A DNA stretch of 64,000 nucleotides, taken from positions 1,424,781 through 1,488,780 of the forward strand of contig NZ_JAEVYN010000001.1 of NCBI RefSeq assembly GCF_016807185.1, written 5' to 3'. Source of the stretch: Leptolyngbya sp. Cla-17 (lineage in GTDB: Bacteria; Cyanobacteriota; Cyanobacteriia; Leptolyngbyales; Leptolyngbyaceae). This document shows, piece by piece, positions 17,451 through 26,047 of the stretch (the first letter of the stretch is position 1; every line of letters starts with the position of its first letter). The position numbers were made by a program, and so were the translations under genes. The notes beneath the pieces were generated by a model that was not told the DNA's origin, did no database searches, and worked only from the letters and a program-made list of their open reading frames with translations.

Positions 17451-18842
17451 TTACCCTTTCATCCCTAGCTTTATCAAAAACCACTCAAACCAAGATGATG
17501 GAGCTTGAGCCTGAACCTTGGGTAACTTTTGACGAATTTTTTGAATATCCCAGCCCGTGAGTCGGGCGAGGGTTTGGGCTTCTTGGTCAAAGCGGCGGGG
17601 CAGCGATCGCCCATATTCCCGACCAGCGGCGCATTCAGCTTTGCCTAAAAAGGCATGACGCAACACGTATCGTCCCTGAAACTGTTCACGGTTGTCGGTA
17701 GCTTGAAACATCAAATCTTCAGGAAACTTGTCGCGGGTGTAACGCACATGCAGACGGGTGATGAATACATTCGATGAGGGGAAGGGAGAAGGGCGACGAG
17801 GCGCAAAAAAGCCAGGTCGGCTGGGTTCTGTTTGTGGGTCATCTATCCAGAAGGCTCCGACATCGCGCAATTGCTCGCGAGACAACGGTTCTGCTGAGCA
17901 AGGATCACAATTTGACATATCCCAGGCGTATTCCAAAAAGGCAACATTGCGACCTTCGCGATCGTAGGACGTTTGGAACATGGATTTGTAGAAATCGCTG
18001 AACTCGCTTTTGACAAACGTCGGAATTTCAGTGTTGGAAGGCACCTTGACCGTGCGGTAATTGGTGACTTCTGCCTGACCTTTAGGCGACAGAATATAAA
18101 CAAGCAAATCTTGAGCTTGCTGGGCGTTCACCATACCCAACCGCAGCGGCAGCATAAACCGAGGCGACTCAAACGCCATTTTGATTGGGCGCAGATTTTG
18201 GTATCCTGCTTTTTCAAACTCGTTTAAGTTCACCTTTGCCACAAAAAACTTCAGCTTTTGGCGAATATACGGCTTGAGTAATTCTTTGGCACCCTTGGGA
18301 ATGCGGTAGCCGTTTTGGGTTAGCCAGGTTTCCAATCCGCCTGATTCCTTAGCGCTAAGAATCAAAATGTCGTATTCGCCTACGGTAAATTTTTCTTCAA
18401 TTGTCACTCCTAGATCGGCAGCATTTCCCCGCGTTTTTTGTGCCATTTGACTAGAGGGAACCGCTGCTGTGGGGGGCATCTGCTCATACATAGGCTCAGG
18501 CTGACAGGGATCGGGGTCGAAGTACTCGACCAGTCGTGGCGCACTGAAGGCATCCAAATGTGCCATAACGCTAGGTTTGCCCACTTCTACCTGCTCTTTT
18601 TTCAGCACTACGGGCACAGGCACGACGATCGCAAAATCTTTAACCTCACCCTGATAATCATTGGCCATCGTCAGCACGGTTTTGTTGCCGCTGCGGGCGA
18701 TCGCCACCTGGGATGCCTGGTTATAGAGCTTGGCATCTGCCTTTGCCACATAAAACCCGCAAAACGCCCAGGCCTTGGTGGCAAGAAACAGACTAGAAAT
18801 AGTGAATAAGCAAGACAAGAGGAGAGTTCGGAGGAGTTTCAT
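17451..18842 (-). CDS. DUF2330 secreted protein
   Basis: 463 residues from the ATG at 18842, which gives a good signal peptide (MKLLRTLLLSCLFTISSLFL, cleavage after AWA). A longer frame starts with TTG at 18899 but only adds 19 residues before the signal. The mature protein begins FCGFYVAKADAKLYNQASQV, the hallmark of DUF2330, and has a CDPC pair (MSNCDPCSAEPL) and other cysteines that could form disulfides. Function is unknown. It lies 24 bases downstream of the first stop of the NqrB-like gene on the same strand plus a short spacer (18843-18943), and the two are often found together in cyanobacteria. Confidence 0.83.
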   Translation of the reverse strand: MKLLRTLLLSCLFTISSLFLATKAWAFCGFYVAKADAKLYNQASQVAIARSGNKTVLTMANDYQGEVKDFAIVVPVPVVLKKEQVEVGKPSVMAHLDAFSAPRLVEYFDPDPCQPEPMYEQMPPTAAVPSSQMAQKTRGNAADLGVTIEEKFTVGEYDILILSAKESGGLETWLTQNGYRIPKGAKELLKPYIRQKLKFFVAKVNLNEFEKAGYQNLRPIKMAFESPRFMLPLRLGMVNAQQAQDLLVYILSPKGQAEVTNYRTVKVPSNTEIPTFVKSEFSDFYKSMFQTSYDREGRNVAFLEYAWDMSNCDPCSAEPLSREQLRDVGAFWIDDPQTEPSRPGFFAPRRPSPFPSSNVFITRLHVRYTRDKFPEDLMFQATDNREQFQGRYVLRHAFLGKAECAAGREYGRSLPRRFDQEAQTLARLTGWDIQKIRQKLPKVQAQAPSSWFEWFLIKLGMKG

Positions 18843-18879
18843 AAGAAAGGCGAATGGTGAAAAGGTTAAAGGGAGTTTT

Positions 18880-18904
18880 GTTCGCGTAGCATTCCGCAAG
18901 GAAG
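18880..18904 (-). repeat. Dispersed palindromic-core repeat, copy 1
   Basis: The core GTTCGCGTAGC (18880-18890) followed by ATTCCGCAAGGAAG is a common cyanobacterial interspersed repeat type. The reverse complement of the core, GCTACGCGAAC, recurs at 20943-20953 with a similar flank. It lies just upstream of the DUF2330 start. Confidence 0.5.
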
Positions 18905-18943
18905 ATTCTGTTCAAGCAGCGTTTTGGTAAGAAATAGTTTGAG

Positions 18944-19867
18944 TTAGAAATTAGGGGTTAGGAGATAATTTTTCGTCGTTTCTGCATTCTTTAGTTCCCC
19001 TTCTTTCTCTATTGCCCTCGCATCTTCTAAGTTCTCTGGTTCCTCTGCCTGCCAGGAAAACCGTGGAGATGCCCAAATGAGATCCAACACAGCGCTGAGC
19101 GGGGCGAGGGCAAAGAGTGACCAGAAAACGGCGGTGGGCAGGAAATAGACGTTGCGAAGAATGAAGGCAAGCAGGGCGATCGCGCTTGCCCAAACTAGCC
19201 GAGCCACACGAGCATTGGGTATCGTGCGCGGATCAGTGATCATAAACAGGGAAAACACGAGCAAGGAACCGCTGGTGAGGCGGTGCAGCAATACATCTCC
19301 CGTCCAGCCTAGCCAGAGATTGCGCCCCAGTTCGAGCAAGGCATAGCTTCCCAAAAATGCTCCGGTGGTGTCCCAACGTCCCACCCGCTGCACAACTACC
19401 CCGCCTGTTCCCAAAAATAGCAGGGCATACCAGCTTGATTCGCCCCATTGACCCGGTGAAATCCAGGCATCGTGGGTCAGCAGCACTGCTGCCACAATGC
19501 CGATATTAGTAGGGTTAAACACATGTTTTCCATTCACCTTCAGCAAAAACTTACTAGAGATGGCAATCACAGCAGCCAGAATCATGGTGCCGATGTGTTC
19601 GGTTCGTAGCAACATGCTGAGTCCCAACGCGGTGATTAAGGCAGACGGGAGAGAGAAGTGGAGGGGTGGAGCGGGGGAAGATGTTGGCGGAGCGGAGAAA
19701 ATCGACCAAGCCCATTGAGTCATCAAACAGGTTGCGATCGCGGTTGCTACTATTTCCGGGTGCAAGGTCCAATCGCGAGTGCCAATGCCCAACAGTAAAA
19801 ATAGGGACAAAAACAGAATTTGATAAAGTCGAGCATCACGAAACATCGGCGATTGGGCTATCTGCAT
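18944..19867 (-). CDS. RnfD/NqrB-family membrane protein, orphan
   Basis: About 307 residues from the ATG at 19867; a TTG at 19909 and an ATG at 19846 are alternatives and no ribosome site decides between them. It has about eight to nine membrane helices. Family blocks are HVFNPTNIGIVAAVLLTHD and LTSGSLLVFSLFMITDPRT. RnfD and NqrB are flavin-carrying membrane subunits of ion-pumping redox complexes, but no other Rnf or Nqr genes are nearby. Its partner here is the DUF2330 gene. An in-frame Pro/Ser-rich stretch (APPTSSPAPPLHFSLP) is encoded by a GGAG-rich simple repeat at 19645-19696. Confidence 0.75.
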   Translation of the reverse strand: MQIAQSPMFRDARLYQILFLSLFLLLGIGTRDWTLHPEIVATAIATCLMTQWAWSIFSAPPTSSPAPPLHFSLPSALITALGLSMLLRTEHIGTMILAAVIAISSKFLLKVNGKHVFNPTNIGIVAAVLLTHDAWISPGQWGESSWYALLFLGTGGVVVQRVGRWDTTGAFLGSYALLELGRNLWLGWTGDVLLHRLTSGSLLVFSLFMITDPRTIPNARVARLVWASAIALLAFILRNVYFLPTAVFWSLFALAPLSAVLDLIWASPRFSWQAEEPENLEDARAIEKEGELKNAETTKNYLLTPNF

Positions 19868-20094
19868 CGATTGATCTGTATCAGGTTGCTGCCAGTATGC
19901 CTCGACCAAAAGCCAAATAGGAGAGTTGTTACAGTTCCAGTAACAGAGTAATAGCGGAGCTATCCAGCGGGTGAACGGTGATGATTTGTGGGCGATCGCC
20001 CAACAATTGGCAACATGTGTCTGAGAATACTCATCTGTCAGAGGATTATTGCGCTATCGTGAGGCGACAGGATTCCTGAAATAAGCATGGACTG

Positions 20095-20874
20095 ATGATT
20101 GCGACACCAACCGTTTTAGCGCTTGATTTTGATGGTGTATTGTGCGACGGGTTAAGGGAGTACTTTAAAACGGCATGGCAAGCCTATTGCAACCTCTGGC
20201 AGCCTACAAGTTTGGTACCGCCAGATGGGTTAGCTGCGTCTTTTTATCGGTTGCGCCCTGTCGTAGAAACAGGGTGGGAAATGCCGTTGCTGCTTCATGC
20301 ATTGCTTCAAGGGGTGTCAGAAGCGGCAGTACTACACGACTGGGTTGCGATCGCTCAGCGACTTGTCATCACCGAACAGTTAGATCCGGCAATGCTGATC
20401 GCGGAAGTGGATGGCACGCGGGATCAATGGATTGCGTCTGATGTGAATAGCTGGCTAGCAGAACATCGGTTTTATCCGGGTGTGTGCGATCGCCTGAAAG
20501 CAACGCTAGACAGTGATACCCAGGTTGCCATTATCAGCACTAAAGAAGGACGCTTTATTCAACAGCTCCTAGAGCAACAAGGAATCGATTTAACCGATCT
20601 GCAACTGTTTGGCAAAGAAGTCAAACGCCCTAAAAGTGAAATTCTGCTTGAATTGATGCAGGTGTTTGGTAACGATGCTACCTTTTGGTTCGTTGAAGAT
20701 CGCTTTAAAACACTGCAAAGTATTGCCAAAAAGCCGGAACTCGACACTGTTCAACTTTTCTTGGCAAATTGGGGCTACAACACCTCTCGCGAGCGCGAAC
20801 AAGCTGCAAATGATTCCCGCATTCGCTTGATTTCGCTCGATCAATTTACCCTGGACTTTGCTCGGTGGCTATAG
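20095..20874 (+). CDS. HAD-superfamily hydrolase
   Basis: 259 residues. The nucleophile motif ALDFDGVLCDGLREYFKTAW lies at the N terminus (DxD), motif II is in VAIISTKEGRF, the lysine is in FGKEVKRPKSEI, and the acidic motif is in FWFVEDRFKTLQ. Such enzymes are usually phosphatases; the substrate is unknown. Single gene with its own upstream spacer. Confidence 0.85.
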   Translation: MIATPTVLALDFDGVLCDGLREYFKTAWQAYCNLWQPTSLVPPDGLAASFYRLRPVVETGWEMPLLLHALLQGVSEAAVLHDWVAIAQRLVITEQLDPAMLIAEVDGTRDQWIASDVNSWLAEHRFYPGVCDRLKATLDSDTQVAIISTKEGRFIQQLLEQQGIDLTDLQLFGKEVKRPKSEILLELMQVFGNDATFWFVEDRFKTLQSIAKKPELDTVQLFLANWGYNTSREREQAANDSRIRLISLDQFTLDFARWL

Positions 20875-20929
20875 CTACGGTAGGGTGTTTTGAACTATGC
20901 AAATCCTACGCGATCGCTTGTTTTTATAA

Positions 20930-20955
20930 CTTCTGCGGAGCTGCTACGCGAACGC
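20930..20955 (+). repeat. Dispersed palindromic-core repeat, copy 2
   Basis: CTTCTGCGGAGCTGCTACGCGAACGC contains GCTACGCGAAC, the reverse complement of the core at 18880-18890. It lies between the HAD gene and the MSMEG_0570-family gene. Confidence 0.5.
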
Positions 20956-20976
20956 TAATCCTTAATCTCCACTCCT

Positions 20977-21264
20977 ATGCCAGAAATCCGCTTTCAAATT
21001 CAATGGTCTGATGGATCTCAAGATATTTGCTATTCGCCCTCGCTGATTGTCAAAGAGTACTTTGTGCCCAATACGGAATACACGCTGGAGGATTTTGTGC
21101 AGCGATCGCAAACAGCGCTGAAAATCGCCAGCGATCGGGTGCAGGCAAAATATGGAATGCCTTGTAGCCTAGCGTTAAACCAACTGCATAAAATTGAAAC
21201 CAAAGCGGCACAGTATCAAAATTTGCCGCAGTCAACCGTTCAGGTTATTCGATTTTTGGAGTGA
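20977..21264 (+). CDS. MSMEG_0570-family nitrogen-starvation response protein
   Basis: 95 residues, matching the small MSMEG_0570 family in length and pattern: MPEIRFQIQWSDGSQDICYS, then SLIVKEYF, a long helix QTALKIASDRVQAKYGMPCS and LNQLHKIE. In actinobacteria and some cyanobacteria it sits in a cluster induced by nitrogen starvation; the biochemical role is unknown. Here the other cluster genes are absent, though purine-breakdown genes follow closely. The 3' end overlaps the convergent GFA gene by 20 bases. Confidence 0.75.
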   Translation: MPEIRFQIQWSDGSQDICYSPSLIVKEYFVPNTEYTLEDFVQRSQTALKIASDRVQAKYGMPCSLALNQLHKIETKAAQYQNLPQSTVQVIRFLE

Positions 21265-21697
21265 ACCGTTGGAAAAATTCAGTGAAGTCTGCGGGCTGTC
21301 CCTCTTCCTGTAAGGTGCCTTTGGGAATGGTGAACCAGGGCTGGGCGCTGCGAGTCCAAGTATGCCCAACGGGTTGCAGCCAGCTTGTGTCATCTAATGT
21401 TCCAGGTTTCAAGTTAGTGATCTGAGGATTACGCTCTGGTTGATGAAACAATCGAGTGCCACAGTTACCACAAAAGAAGCAAACCACTTCGCGATCGCTG
21501 TCTCCTTTTCGTCGCCACTCTTGAGGCTGTCCTTGGGTAATAATTAGCGCTTCACGCGGTATTGTCATAGACATGCCAAACGCGCTAGATGACTGCTTCT
21601 GACATTCGGTGCAGTGACAAACGTAAAGTGTGAGTGGCTCAGCCAAAAGCTGATATCGAATTCGTTCACATTGACATCCGCCAGTGTAAATAGTCAC
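21245..21697 (-). CDS. GFA (glutathione-dependent formaldehyde-activating) family protein
   Basis: 150 residues with a GTG start. The family's zinc-binding cysteines are all present: GGCQCERIRYQL at 7-18, CHCTECQKQSSSAF, and CFFCGNCGTRLFHQ. Although the family was named for an S-hydroxymethylglutathione synthase, most members have no proven activity. It lies four bases downstream of uraH on the same strand and is probably part of the hpxO-uraH transcript, which suggests a link to purine breakdown that is not proven. Confidence 0.85.
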   Translation of the reverse strand: MTIYTGGCQCERIRYQLLAEPLTLYVCHCTECQKQSSSAFGMSMTIPREALIITQGQPQEWRRKGDSDREVVCFFCGNCGTRLFHQPERNPQITNLKPGTLDDTSWLQPVGHTWTRSAQPWFTIPKGTLQEEGQPADFTEFFQRFTPKIE

Positions 21698-21701
21698 TTA
21701 C

Positions 21702-22064
21702 TTAACTGCCTCGATAGGTGCTGTATGCCCAAGGTGAAACCAGGAGCGGCACATGGTAGTGAGCATCCACATTGGCAATGCCAAATTGAATTAGTACGCG
21801 ATTTAAGAATGGCGGCAGAGTTGTTTCAACGGGTTGGTTTGCGAAGTAGTTGCCAACTATAAAAATGAGTTCATAGACTCCTATTTTGAATTCCTCATCT
21901 ATTAATAAAGGAGAGTCTGTGCGTCCATCGCTGTTGGTGGCGATCGCTTTTAACAGCATTTTTTGATCGGATGCAGAGTCGATTGACCAAAGCTCGATCG
22001 CCATGTTTGCAGCAGGTTTTCCTTGGGCAGTATCTAAAACGTGAGTGGTGAGTTTTCCAGCCAT
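21702..22064 (-). CDS. uraH: 5-hydroxyisourate hydrolase
   Basis: 120 residues, the normal size for this transthyretin-like enzyme. The N-terminal motif LTTHVLDTAQGKPAA, the central TNSDGRTD and the C-terminal YRGS, which separates HIU hydrolases from transthyretin, are all present. It converts 5-hydroxyisourate to OHCU. The gene starts one base after the hpxO stop, so the two are cotranscribed. No OHCU decarboxylase or allantoinase is seen in the window. Confidence 0.94.
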   Translation of the reverse strand: MAGKLTTHVLDTAQGKPAANMAIELWSIDSASDQKMLLKAIATNSDGRTDSPLLIDEEFKIGVYELIFIVGNYFANQPVETTLPPFLNRVLIQFGIANVDAHYHVPLLVSPWAYSTYRGS

Positions 22065-22065
22065 T

Positions 22066-23226
22066 CTATTTCATTGGTCCACGTAGAATAATTTTGGCGA
22101 TCGCATCGGTTACATCTGAAGGTTTTTCGTGTTGCAGTTGGTCATACCATTGTTGAGTGGCGATCGGGTCTTTCCCGTGGATTTGTTCCGCCCGACTACG
22201 TGCCTTAGTGACAATTGCTCCCGTGCGTTCTTTGCGTTCTGCTTCATAGCGCTGAAGGGCATCCGCGACGCTGATAGTGGTTGTAGTCAGGTAATGGGTC
22301 AGCACAAAGCCGTCTTCCAGCGCCTGACAGCCACCCTGTCCTAAATCGGGGCAGGTTGCATGGGCGGAATCCCCCAGCAGCGCCACTCGACCGCGCACCA
22401 GACTATTTAACGGTCCAACATCGTGAATGAGTACTCGGTTGGTCTTAGCTGGGTCGATCCGTTGAATCAGCGTTTGTACTGGATCTGCCCAGCCAGCAAA
22501 AAACTGGGTCAAATCAGTGCGAATGTCACCTGCTTCCAATGCTGCTTCTTTGGGCATTGGCATATCAAAGAAAAAATAGAAGCGATCGCCGGCTACTGGC
22601 ATCAGCGAAGCGCGTTTAAATTCACCTACATAAATTGCCCATGTCGTTTTGGGTGCCAAATCGTCACTCATGGGCACCAAGCCATTCCAGTTAACATAGC
22701 CGCCATATTGAGGATCTACCGCTTCACCCAACACATATTTTCGGGCAACAGAACGCACTCCATCGGCGGCGACTAACACGCCACCTGTTGCGGTATGACC
22801 GTTTTCAAATAGGGCGGTAACGCTGTGGTCATCTTGCTCTAGCCCAATAAACGTATGTCCTAGTTTGATCTCGCCCGAATAAGCGTTTATCAACAGGGCT
22901 TGCAAATCGGCACGGGCCACTGGATAAGGACGCTGCCCTACTTCTGCCACTAACGGTGCTAGGTCAATGTTGCTAATTAGTTCACCCGTATGGCGACGAT
23001 ATTGCATCACATCCATCTGTCCGCCAATCTGGGCGACTTCTTTGCCCAAGCCCAAGCGGTTCAATACTTTTACTCCATTCGACCAGAGGGAAATTCCGGC
23101 TCCAACCGGGCGCAATTCACTGACTCGGTCATACACTTCGACCTCATAGCCTGCTTGCTGTAGGGCGATCGCTGATCCTAAGCCGCCCATGCCTGCCCCA
23201 ATCACAATCGCCTTCAGATTGTTCAC
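22066..23226 (-). CDS. hpxO: FAD-dependent urate hydroxylase HpxO-type monooxygenase
   Basis: 386 residues from a GTG start with a strong ribosome site (GGAGGA, about six bases upstream). The FAD Rossmann motif IGAGMGGLGSAIALQQAGYE is at the N terminus, and the second FAD motif GDSAHATCPDLGQGGCQALE near residue 285. It belongs to the aromatic-ring flavoprotein monooxygenases; placement immediately before uraH identifies it as urate hydroxylase, which makes 5-hydroxyisourate from urate with NADH and oxygen. In some strains this replaces cofactor-free uricase. Confidence 0.87.
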   Translation of the reverse strand: MNNLKAIVIGAGMGGLGSAIALQQAGYEVEVYDRVSELRPVGAGISLWSNGVKVLNRLGLGKEVAQIGGQMDVMQYRRHTGELISNIDLAPLVAEVGQRPYPVARADLQALLINAYSGEIKLGHTFIGLEQDDHSVTALFENGHTATGGVLVAADGVRSVARKYVLGEAVDPQYGGYVNWNGLVPMSDDLAPKTTWAIYVGEFKRASLMPVAGDRFYFFFDMPMPKEAALEAGDIRTDLTQFFAGWADPVQTLIQRIDPAKTNRVLIHDVGPLNSLVRGRVALLGDSAHATCPDLGQGGCQALEDGFVLTHYLTTTTISVADALQRYEAERKERTGAIVTKARSRAEQIHGKDPIATQQWYDQLQHEKPSDVTDAIAKIILRGPMK

Positions 23227-23413
23227 GCCATTCCTCCAAGCACCATGCCGATCTTTTCTATCACCTTATCAGGCTTCAATTCTACGTCACTGACTGAAAC
23301 GATACCGAATGCCTACAGCTTGGGCAGGGGCTGAATCTGTAAAATTAAGTAGCTTAGAAGCGAATGCCATTGGTTTTCTTCACAATTCTCTTCTAATAAA
23401 GTAAGGACTGCTG

Positions 23414-23839
23414 ATGACTAAGGGATCTAAGGTGGATCGACAGCGAGAGCATCAGGCAAATGAGCGCACGTTTCTGGCGTGGCTCAGAACATCGCTGGCA
23501 TTAATTGGGTTTGGATTTGCGATCGCCCGGTTTAATCTATTTTTGAATCAGCTTCAGACAACAATGGCTCAACAAGCCCTTGCCTACCCTTTCTTTAACC
23601 CCGAAGCGTTGGGAGTGAGCTTGGTGGTGATAGGCATTGGAGTGATTGCCCTAGCGGTCTGGCGGTATAACCAAGTTTTTTGGCAGATTGAGCGGGGAAA
23701 TTATCAACCCAACCGATTTCTAGTTTGGCTGCTAGCTGGAGTGGTAATCATTTTAGCCACCTTAAGTCTGCCCTCAGTGCTATTGCGCGATCGCGGTAAT
23801 CTAACACCAAGTTGTACGCCCAAAAACTCCCAATTTTAG
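23414..23839 (+). CDS. DUF202 (YidH-type) membrane protein
   Basis: 141 residues with three membrane helices. The N-terminal DUF202 signature is clear: REHQANERTFLAWLRTSLAL, followed by GFGFAIARFN. The family's function is unknown. It lies between the divergent hpxO gene and the 8-oxoguanine deaminase gene, which starts 72 bases downstream on the same strand. Confidence 0.85.
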   Translation: MTKGSKVDRQREHQANERTFLAWLRTSLALIGFGFAIARFNLFLNQLQTTMAQQALAYPFFNPEALGVSLVVIGIGVIALAVWRYNQVFWQIERGNYQPNRFLVWLLAGVVIILATLSLPSVLLRDRGNLTPSCTPKNSQF

Positions 23840-23911
23840 TAGTTAGTAGTGTTTGATTCCATCGATCAACTATCTGAAGAGTAAGATAGCTTGATTTGAT
23901 TTGCATGAATT

Positions 23912-25273
23912 ATGTCTACTCTGTTGGTCAAAAACATCCACACCTTGGTAACTCTGGATGCTCAGCGACGCGAGATTCGCAATGGTGCTTTGTTTGTGCA
24001 AGACAACGCGATCGCCCAAGTTGGCACTACGCAAGAACTTCCTTCAACCGCAGACGATGTGTTGGATTTGCAAGGGCGACATATCGTGTTGCCAGGATTA
24101 GTCAACACCCATCATCATTTTTATCAAACGCTCACCCGTGTGATTCCTGCTGCCCAAGACTGCACGTTGTTTCACTGGTTGCAAAGTCTCTATCCTATCT
24201 GGGCAAACTTGACGCCAGAAGCCATTTATATCAGCGCCCAAATGGCAGCAGCAGAACTGATGTTATCGGGCTGCACCACGGCTAGCGATCATCTCTATAT
24301 CTACCCCAACGGCTGTACCCTGGATGATGAAATTCGGGCGATTCAAGCGATCGGTCTACGGTTTCATCCCACTCGCGGCAGCATGAGCGTGGGAGAAAGC
24401 AAAGGAGGACTGCCTCCCGATTCTGTGGTGGAGAATGAAGTCGATATCCTCAAAGATTCTCAACGGTTAATTGAGCACTATCACGATAACTCCCGCTATT
24501 CTATGCTGCGCATGGCACTAGCTCCCTGCTCTCCTTTTTCTGTCACTCCAGATTTAATGCGCGAGTCGGCTACATTAGCGCGTTCCTATCCCGGTGTGCG
24601 GCTCCACACTCACCTGGCAGAAAATCAATCCGATATCGACTACAGCGTGGCAACCTTTGGCATGATTCCCGGCGACTATGCCGAGTCGGTCGGTTGGCTA
24701 GGAGATGACGTGTGGCATGCTCATTGCGTCAAGTTGGATGATAACTCGATTCAAAAGTTTGGCAAAACAGGAACAGGCATCAGCCATTGCCCCTGTAGCA
24801 ACACCCGCCTTGCCAGCGGTATTGCCCCAATTCGCCAAATGTTGAATGCAGGAGTGCCTGTAAGTTTGGGTGTGGATGGCTCTGCTTCCAACGATGGGGG
24901 AAATATGTTGCAAGAGGCTCGGATGGCGTTTTTGCTGGCACGGGTGCGAGAATCGAATGCGGCAGCGATGACAGCACGCGACATTTTGGAAGTGGCAACC
25001 TTGGGTGGCGCAAAGGTATTGGGGCGAGATGATATAGGATCACTAGCGGTTGGCATGGCGGCGGATTTCATCTCGATCAATCTTGATCGCCCTCAGTTTG
25101 CCGGAGCGCAGCATGATCCAGTGGCGGCACTAATTTTTTGTCAAGCAAATTCAGTCGATTACAGTTTTATCAATGGTAAAAAAGTTGTCGATCAAGGTCG
25201 TTTGGTCACCTTAGAACTGGAAACTTTGGTGGAGAAAACTAACGCGATCGCGGCTCAACTGATTTGTAGCTGA
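23912..25273 (+). CDS. 8-oxoguanine deaminase (amidohydrolase)
   Basis: 453 residues. It is a metal amidohydrolase: HxH in GLVNTHHHFYQTLTR, the further metal histidines in HTHLAEN and WHAHCVKLDD, and the catalytic aspartate in GVDGSASNDGGNM. The stretches LSGCTTASDHLY and RGSMSVGESKGGLPPDS are those I recall from 8-oxoguanine deaminases such as Pa0142 rather than from plain guanine deaminases. The reaction yields urate and ammonia from 8-oxoguanine. With the divergent hpxO-uraH pair it forms a short route from oxidised guanine to OHCU. Isocytosine activity is also known in the family. Confidence 0.85.
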   Translation: MSTLLVKNIHTLVTLDAQRREIRNGALFVQDNAIAQVGTTQELPSTADDVLDLQGRHIVLPGLVNTHHHFYQTLTRVIPAAQDCTLFHWLQSLYPIWANLTPEAIYISAQMAAAELMLSGCTTASDHLYIYPNGCTLDDEIRAIQAIGLRFHPTRGSMSVGESKGGLPPDSVVENEVDILKDSQRLIEHYHDNSRYSMLRMALAPCSPFSVTPDLMRESATLARSYPGVRLHTHLAENQSDIDYSVATFGMIPGDYAESVGWLGDDVWHAHCVKLDDNSIQKFGKTGTGISHCPCSNTRLASGIAPIRQMLNAGVPVSLGVDGSASNDGGNMLQEARMAFLLARVRESNAAAMTARDILEVATLGGAKVLGRDDIGSLAVGMAADFISINLDRPQFAGAQHDPVAALIFCQANSVDYSFINGKKVVDQGRLVTLELETLVEKTNAIAAQLICS

Positions 25274-25590
25274 CACTTATTGACTAGGGCGATCGCGCTA
25301 CAACGAACTATCTTTGAGCCTTCTATGGGTGATAATTCATAAAATTCGTATGTCTACGAACCGTGGAACAGCAGCTTACTGAATATTTTGACATACTTCA
25401 AATTGCTGCTGAAATGAACTGCAATTAGCGGTAGTGAATCACTCAGTCATAGTATCTGACGCATTAAACGCCTCACGCTATACACGATGTACAAGGCTTG
25501 AGGAAATATACAGTAACGTGAATCCAATCAGAAGATGGAGTATCTCTAGATAAAATCTGTCAACAGCGACAAATGACATTTGAAGTTTAA
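25274..25590. other. Intergenic region downstream of the deaminase
   Basis: AT-rich sequence without a convincing open frame or strong hairpin. It separates the deaminase gene from the convergent tRNA gene. Nothing else was recognised. Confidence 0.5.
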
Positions 25591-25661
25591 AGCGGGTGGG
25601 GGGAATCGAATCCCCATCATTAGCTTGGAAGGCTAAGGTTTTACCACTAAACTACACCCGC
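25591..25661 (-). tRNA. tRNA-Gly (anticodon TCC)
   Basis: On the minus strand the sequence folds as a cloverleaf: acceptor GCGGGTG / CACCCGC, D arm AGTTTAGTGGTAAAAC, anticodon stem CTTAGC / GCTAAT around the loop CTTCCAA (anticodon TCC), and T arm GGGGATTCGATTCCCC. The T discriminator base is at 25591. CCA is not encoded. The gene reads GGA and GGG glycine codons. Confidence 0.96.
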
Positions 25662-25982
25662 AGAACAGACTAGTAGAAGGTTGAACGTTTTTACCAACTT
25701 ATTAAGTACTAACCAATTTATCATACTAAACGTCATTACAGCTATTGAGTTAAAGTGATCCAGCAATCCCAAATTTAGATTTCGACACTTGGAATAGCCA
25801 ACTTAGAGAATAGCCAGTTTTTGTAGTGAGATTGATAGGATAGAGTCAATACAACTGCTTTTTGTTGAAATATTTACGTCACCCGCGTCATGTAAGGCTT
25901 TGAGTCTCATGTCATGCTGCTTAAGAAAATGTATGCTCAGCTCACCACTAGTTGTCGTGTTATGGACGACTAATCAATCATT
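25662..25982. other. Intergenic region between tRNA-Gly and Mn catalase
   Basis: AT-rich, no supported gene. It holds the upstream region of the tRNA gene and ends at the catalase terminator. No clear promoter elements were identified. Confidence 0.5.
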
Positions 25983-26026
25983 AAAACTCTGGGAGATCGC
26001 TGATACAAGGCGATCGCCCAGGGTTT
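25983..26026 (-). terminator. Terminator of the Mn catalase gene
   Basis: Read on the minus strand, CTGGGCGATCGC, a nine-base loop and GCGATCTCCCAG form a stem with a single mismatch, followed by AGTTTTAA. It starts about 20 bases after the catalase stop and contains a HIP1 octamer in the stem. Confidence 0.75.
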
Positions 26027-26047
26027 AACTTGGACATTTAGTCAAAA

